DNA from: Vreelandella venusta
GTDB lineage: Bacteria > Pseudomonadota > Gammaproteobacteria > Pseudomonadales > Halomonadaceae
Length of the DNA stretch: 64,000 nt
Reading direction: 5' to 3'
Assembly: GCF_007989605.1 (NCBI RefSeq)
Contig: NZ_BJUL01000002.1
Location: 124,001-188,000, forward strand
Under the pieces are notes generated by a model that searched no databases, had not been told where the DNA came from, and saw only the letters and a list, made by a program, of their open reading frames with translations. The translations under genes and the position numbers were made by a program. Below, piece after piece: positions 59,742 to 64,000 of this stretch (positions within the stretch are counted from its first letter, which is position 1; every line of letters begins with the position of its first letter).

Positions 59742-59898
59742 TGTCTATGATCTAGCACCATCAATGTGCCGAGCGGCAGCGGAAAAAGCAACACACTCCT
59801 TGCAGTATGCGCAAACGGACACCATGCTGAACATTGCCTGTTTGGCTGTCTCACGTGTCTACTGACGGTGCCGACTTGATCGGCCAGGGAGTTGTGCC

Positions 59899-60744
59899 AT
59901 GTCTCGCACGCTGCTGTTTGCCACGGACCTTTCTCAGGATAACCGCGCTGCGTTTGCTCGCGCTCTTCGGCTGGCTTATGCCCAAGGGGCACAGCTCGAC
60001 ATTCTCCACGTCCTTGACCCTTACTTGCCACACCGTGTTCTTCACGACGTTGAAAGTGCGGTTAACGAAGATATCAGTGCCACATTGACCGACCTGCGTG
60101 AAGATTACGCGCTGGAAGCGCCTTCGCTGCTTATTCAAACTGTTGTGGGGGAGCCTCATGTTGAAATTGTGCGAGAAGCCCACGAGCGTAATGCCTCGTT
60201 AATTATTATGGGCATGCACCGTAAGCGCGGTCAGAAAGATCTTCTTTTGGGAACCACTGTGATGCGCGTGATGAGGAGTGCGCCTTGCCCGGTGGTGGTC
60301 GCCTCTTATCTACCAACGCAGCCTTGGCAGCATATCCTAGTGCCAATCGATTTTTCGCTGACTGCTCGGCAAACACTTAGGGAAGCACTCATTCGCTTTC
60401 CGGAAGCAACGTTGACGCTGCTGCATGCCTGGAGCTTGCCTGGTGAGCGTGAGCTGGGTTCCCAGGCTAATTTTGCACACTGGCGAGATCACGAAGTAGA
60501 GCGTTTACGTAGGACGCTGGATAACGAGATTGAGAGCTTGATGCGCGATCTTGACGGTATCCCCGATATCGAGCTAGTGCTTGAACCAGGGCAGCCCTGT
60601 GATGTGCTTCAAGACTATATGAAGCGACACACCCCCGATTTGGTGATTATTGGTAGCCGCGGTCAGCCTCAACACACCAGCCAGGTGACTGAAATGTTGT
60701 TAGGTGAACCTCACTGCGACCTTATGCTGTGCCGCTCCTGGTAG
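59899..60744 (+). CDS. Universal stress protein, tandem UspA domains
   Basis: A 281-residue protein with two UspA domains (about 1-138 and 143-281). The first has the ATP-binding style GMHRKRGQKDLLLGTTVMRV. The second ends with GSRGQPQHTSQVTEMLLGEPHCDLM, where the usual Ser/Thr after the last Gly is Glu, so its nucleotide site may be changed. Such double-domain proteins are induced by stress. It is cytosolic. GGGAG precedes ATG. It is followed by dtd. Confidence 0.88.
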   Translation: MSRTLLFATDLSQDNRAAFARALRLAYAQGAQLDILHVLDPYLPHRVLHDVESAVNEDISATLTDLREDYALEAPSLLIQTVVGEPHVEIVREAHERNASLIIMGMHRKRGQKDLLLGTTVMRVMRSAPCPVVVASYLPTQPWQHILVPIDFSLTARQTLREALIRFPEATLTLLHAWSLPGERELGSQANFAHWRDHEVERLRRTLDNEIESLMRDLDGIPDIELVLEPGQPCDVLQDYMKRHTPDLVIIGSRGQPQHTSQVTEMLLGEPHCDLMLCRSW

Positions 60745-60875
60745 CTGTCGTAGGGACCCTTTGTTGAGGCGTTTTTTGCGATACGTTGCTGGGCTAAATC
60801 CACACAAAGCTTTGTCTCAAACCTATGCCAGCGATTACACTGCTTCTTGTTGGAATGATATTGCAAGGGGCGAGA

Positions 60876-61313
60876 GTGAAAGCACTGATTCAGCGGGTAA
60901 AAAACGCCAGCGTTACGGTTGAAGGTACGATGGTCGGGGCCATTGATCATGGCCTACTAGCGTTAGTGGGCGTTGAAAAGGGTGACACTGAGGCCGATGC
61001 TGAAAAACTACTGCATAAGCTGCTGCACTACCGCGTTTTCAGTGACCAAGAAGGCAAAATGAATCATAACCTTCAGCAGGCTAACGGAGGCTTACTGCTG
61101 GTATCACAGTTTACGCTGGCCGCTGATACTCGCAAAGGTTTGCGACCCAGCTTTTCTAGCGCTGCTCCGCCTGCTGAAGGTGAGCGCCTGTTTGACTATT
61201 TAGTCGCTAAGGCTGGTGCCGCTTGGCCCAACGTTGCAACCGGCCAATTTGGCGCTGATATGCAAGTGGCGTTAGTTAACGATGGGCCGGTAACGTTCAT
61301 GCTTGAGAGCTAA
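60876..61313 (+). CDS. dtd: D-aminoacyl-tRNA deacylase
   Basis: Proofreading enzyme that removes D-amino acids wrongly attached to tRNA. The 145-residue protein begins [16 protein letters not shown] and has the conserved [17 protein letters not shown] and [11 protein letters not shown] ends. GTG at 60876 with AAGGGGCGAGA upstream is the chosen start; a longer frame beginning at 60825 is not supported. The next gene, on the opposite strand, is a close convergent neighbour. Confidence 0.93.
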   Translation: MKALIQRVKNASVTVEGTMVGAIDHGLLALVGVEKGDTEADAEKLLHKLLHYRVFSDQEGKMNHNLQQANGGLLLVSQFTLAADTRKGLRPSFSSAAPPAEGERLFDYLVAKAGAAWPNVATGQFGADMQVALVNDGPVTFMLES

Positions 61314-61363
61314 GCGACTTAATTCGACTAGATTCAAAGCAGCCCGAATTGGTTGGCCTAGGG

Positions 61364-63310
61364 TTAGGCATCTTCGCTGGCTAATAACTCTGCTTCCATT
61401 GTTTCCAGCGCTTCCTCGGCGGCGAGCCACTGCTGCTCGCTGGTGTCCAAGCGGCTTTTGATTTTCGCCTGTTGGGCAAGTGCTTCGGTCAGCTCCGCTT
61501 TACGAGCGCTGTCGGTATAAAGCGTCGGGTCAGCCAGAATAGCTTCTACTTCTTCAAGTGCTTGCTGATTTTTCTCCATGGCTTTTTCAGCTTGATCGCG
61601 CGCTTTTTTCAGTGGCCGCAGCTTCTCGCGCAGCTCCGCCGCTGCTTTACGAGCGGCTTTTCGATCACCGCTAGGCTGCTGGCTTTGGCGTTCACTTTTT
61701 TCGCTACGCGCATCGCGGCGGCCCTCTTCCAAACGCGCCTTTAACCATGCCCGGTAATCATCGAGATCGCCATCAAAGGGTTCAACACGATGGTCGGCTA
61801 CCCGCCAGAATTCATCAACCGTGGCGCGTAATAGATGACGGTCGTGCGACACCAGAATAACCGTACCCTCAAAGCTTGCTAATGCCTCGGTGAGCGCCTC
61901 GCGCATTTCCAAGTCTAAGTGGTTGGTTGGCTCATCGAGCAGCAGCAGGTTGGGCTTCTGCCAGGCGACCAACGCGAGCGCTAAGCGCGCCTTTTCACCG
62001 CCAGAGTAAGTACCAACTTCGCCAAAAGCATCATCGCCCTTAAAGCCAAAACCACCCAGGAAATTGCGAATTTCCTGGTCACTCGCCGTGGGAGAGAGCC
62101 GTTGCACATGCACAAACGGCGTCGCCGTCACGTCCAAGCTTTCTAGCTGGTGCTGGGCAAAATAGCCAATGGCTAAATGCTCGCCTGGTACGCGCTTGCC
62201 CTCTAGCAGCGCTAATTCACCGGTCAGTGATTTGATCAATGTCGATTTACCCGCGCCGTTGGGGCCTAGCAGGCCGATACGGCTACCGGGTAATAACGTA
62301 ATATTGACCTTCTCTAATTGCGCCACATCGCCAGCTTCGCTGCGATAGCCAAGGGTCGCTTGGTCAAGTACGAGCAGGGGGTGTGAGGTCTTATCAGCGG
62401 CAGGCAGCGTGAAGTGAAAAGGCGAATCCGTATGAGCAACGGCGATATCCCCCATACGCTCCAGCATTTTCACACGACTTTGTGCCTGCTTTGCTTTTGT
62501 CGCCTGGGCGCGAAAGCGCGCTATAAAGCGCTCGATTTCTTCGCGGCGAGCCTGCTGCTTAGCTGCTTCTGCTTGCTGTAGAGCGAGTTTTTCAGCTCGC
62601 GTGCGCTCAAAGCGAGAGTAGTTGCCGCGGTAAAGCTCGAGCGTTTGGTGATGCATATGCACAATGTGATCACACACGGCATCGAGAAAGTCGCGGTCAT
62701 GAGAAATCAGCAGCAATGCGCCTGGGTAGCGGGTTAGCCACTGTTCTAGCCAAAGTAGGGCGTCGAGATCAAGGTGGTTGGTCGGCTCATCAAGCAGTAA
62801 TAAGTCGGAAGGCATAAACAGTGTGCGGGCTAGGTTTACCCGCATTCGCCAGCCACCGGAGAAGTCTGACAAAGGCCGCTTAAGATCCGTTTGCACAAAA
62901 CCGAGCCCCACTAACAGTTGCGATGCTCGCGATTCTGCCGTGTAGCCATCCAAGGTTTCGATAAGCCCATGTAGCTCGGCTTCCCGATGCGCATCGTCTG
63001 CTTCGCGCGCGGCGAGTAGATCAGCCTCCGCTTGTCGCAGCGCATAGTCGCCATCCAGCACGTACTCCACAATGGGACGATCCAGCGCTTCAACTTCCTG
63101 GGCCATGTGGGCTATCCGCTGCCCACCGCTCATCTCAACGTCGCCCTGGTCGGGGCCGAGCTCGCCTAGCAGAAGTTTGAATAAGCTCGACTTACCGGCG
63201 CCGTTTGCCCCAATAATACCTGCCTTTACCCCACTGTGGAGCGTAAGGTCAGCGTTATCAAGTAGCGTTTGTGTACCCCGTTGCAGGGCGACTTGGCGCA
63301 GTGCGATCAT
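61364..63310 (-). CDS. yheS: ABC-F family ATPase, YheS-like
   Basis: Soluble tandem ABC ATPase of the ABC-F class, which acts on ribosomes rather than in transport. The 648 residues contain two nucleotide domains: GANGAGKSSLFKLLLG, FSGGWRMRVNLA and LLLDEPTNHLDLDALL in the first, and GPNGAGKSTLIK, YSGGEKARLALALVA and LLLDEPTNHLDLEMREAL in the second. The linker and C-terminal coiled coil (ARKAAAELREKLRPLKKARD) are present. Similarity is closer to YheS than to Uup or EttA. It is divergent from the last gene. Confidence 0.92.
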   Translation of the reverse strand: MIALRQVALQRGTQTLLDNADLTLHSGVKAGIIGANGAGKSSLFKLLLGELGPDQGDVEMSGGQRIAHMAQEVEALDRPIVEYVLDGDYALRQAEADLLAAREADDAHREAELHGLIETLDGYTAESRASQLLVGLGFVQTDLKRPLSDFSGGWRMRVNLARTLFMPSDLLLLDEPTNHLDLDALLWLEQWLTRYPGALLLISHDRDFLDAVCDHIVHMHHQTLELYRGNYSRFERTRAEKLALQQAEAAKQQARREEIERFIARFRAQATKAKQAQSRVKMLERMGDIAVAHTDSPFHFTLPAADKTSHPLLVLDQATLGYRSEAGDVAQLEKVNITLLPGSRIGLLGPNGAGKSTLIKSLTGELALLEGKRVPGEHLAIGYFAQHQLESLDVTATPFVHVQRLSPTASDQEIRNFLGGFGFKGDDAFGEVGTYSGGEKARLALALVAWQKPNLLLLDEPTNHLDLEMREALTEALASFEGTVILVSHDRHLLRATVDEFWRVADHRVEPFDGDLDDYRAWLKARLEEGRRDARSEKSERQSQQPSGDRKAARKAAAELREKLRPLKKARDQAEKAMEKNQQALEEVEAILADPTLYTDSARKAELTEALAQQAKIKSRLDTSEQQWLAAEEALETMEAELLASEDA

Positions 63311-63338
63311 GCATTCTCCCGAAAAGGTGGGTAAATCA

Positions 63339-63911
63339 ATGTTCGATTCTAACCGATTCCAGCGCTTACAACAGGCTCCACTATGGGATTTTGCGCTGAC
63401 ATTTTATGCCCAGTCCGGAGTCGAGCAAGCATGCCTTGTTCTGCAGGATAGTGCTGGGGTCGATGTGTGTGAGCTTCTCGTGCATAGCTGGCTCTACCAC
63501 TACGGTCTTCAGGTAACGCCTAGTGCGCTGTCAATGGAGCGCAAAGCGCGGGAGCGTTGGCAGCAATCGGTCACGGCTGTTTTGCGGCAGTTGCGTCGTG
63601 ATCTTAAGCCACAAGCCGCAGAAAGTGAGGGCATTGCCCAGTTGCGAAAGACGCTGCAGCAGGCCGAGATTCAGGCTGAGCGTGAGAATCTTCAACGCTG
63701 GCAGCACTGGATATTGCAGGCGTCAGAGCTTAACCAGCGGTTAATAAACTGCGCCATAAGTAAGCAAGATGTTGCACAATGGCTGCAAGATAAGCTGTTT
63801 TCTGATGAATTTGCGTTTGATCAAGTAGTTGTGCAACCCGAGCGCGAGAGTGTTAGAGAGGCGATTACTATACTAGCGACACGGCTTGACCACTACGAGC
63901 GACCGCGCTAG
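63339..63911 (+). CDS. TIGR02444 family protein (DUF2390)
   Basis: A 190-residue uncharacterised protein of a gammaproteobacterial family. It has LWDFALTFYAQSGVEQACLV near the start and a D(V)CELLVHSWLYH block, both family-like, followed by helical segments with Gln/Arg-rich sequence. There is no signal or membrane span. AAAAGGTGGG precedes ATG by about ten bases; the open frame runs upstream but only as a shadow of yheS. In Pseudomonas the family lies beside a yheS-type gene too. Function unknown. Confidence 0.8.
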   Translation: MFDSNRFQRLQQAPLWDFALTFYAQSGVEQACLVLQDSAGVDVCELLVHSWLYHYGLQVTPSALSMERKARERWQQSVTAVLRQLRRDLKPQAAESEGIAQLRKTLQQAEIQAERENLQRWQHWILQASELNQRLINCAISKQDVAQWLQDKLFSDEFAFDQVVVQPERESVREAITILATRLDHYERPR

Positions 63912-64000
63912 CCTGAAATTAAGCTATTTTTGAATAACGCGTGTTTTAAGGTTGTTATTGCTTGTGTAACTGTTTCTAAATGTATTCAAAAAGATAAGCT

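Noticed and set aside
1-64000. CRISPR array, IS element, tRNA or rRNA genes
   Set aside because: No regularly spaced identical repeats, transposase motifs, or tRNA/rRNA signatures were found on reading both strands; a tRNAscan run would be decisive for tRNAs.

Overview
The window looks like a core chromosomal segment from a moderately halophilic gammaproteobacterium of the Halomonas/Halomonadaceae type. This is inferred from gene content, not from a database search. The HU - rubredoxin reductase - ubiC - ubiA - phoB - phoR - phoU - pst order resembles Pseudomonas, there are three sets of TRAP-transporter parts, and the protein sequences are acidic. I see no rRNA, tRNA, insertion sequence, integrase or CRISPR array.

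Region 1 (1-13.6 kb) is housekeeping and phosphate control: a partial SCP2-like gene, HU, a rubredoxin reductase, ubiC/ubiA, phoBR, cysZ, and pstS-pstC-pstA-pstB-phoU on the minus strand. PhoB-box arrays lie before phoB and before pstC. A 16-codon leader ORF with a good Shine-Dalgarno ends on the pstC start codon. Between phoR and cysZ sit two related small secreted acidic proteins. They flank a probable CsrA/RsmA-sequestering sRNA, recognised by repeated GGA motifs, one of them in a perfect hairpin loop, and a strong terminator.

Region 2 (13.6-21.5 kb) carries a YciA-type thioesterase, an orphan Tat-exported TRAP binding protein, uvrD, hexR, a PA3496-like small protein, an NSS-family sodium symporter with paired palindromes upstream, and a DUF72 protein.

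Region 3 (21.5-38.8 kb) is an accessory catabolic island for tryptophan and anthranilate. A tryptophan permease and kynA (tryptophan dioxygenase), an alpha/beta-hydrolase formamidase and kynU (kynureninase) make anthranilate. antABC convert it to catechol, and catA, catB and catC take catechol to the 3-oxoadipate enol-lactone. The island has its own TRAP transporter, an Lrp-type regulator with a perfect palindromic operator, two AraC-type regulators, and a dienelactone hydrolase/NTF2-like fusion preceded by an XylS-type direct repeat. The last ortho-pathway steps (catD, pcaIJ, pcaF) are not here. kynA and the permease are clearly more AT-rich than their neighbours, which suggests a patchwork origin.

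Region 4 (38.8-64 kb) is again mostly core: hemCDXY, a PAS-PAS-LOV-GGDEF-EAL protein with an intact photoactive-cysteine signature, argH-lptM-lysA-dapF-DUF484-xerC-HAD, engB, cytochrome c4, dsbA, an EEP-family hydrolase, a second complete TRAP system (dctQ, dctM, dctP), thiD, a tandem universal stress protein, dtd, a YheS-type ABC-F ATPase and a TIGR02444-type protein. Several gene borders carry degenerate 14-19 bp tandem repeats.
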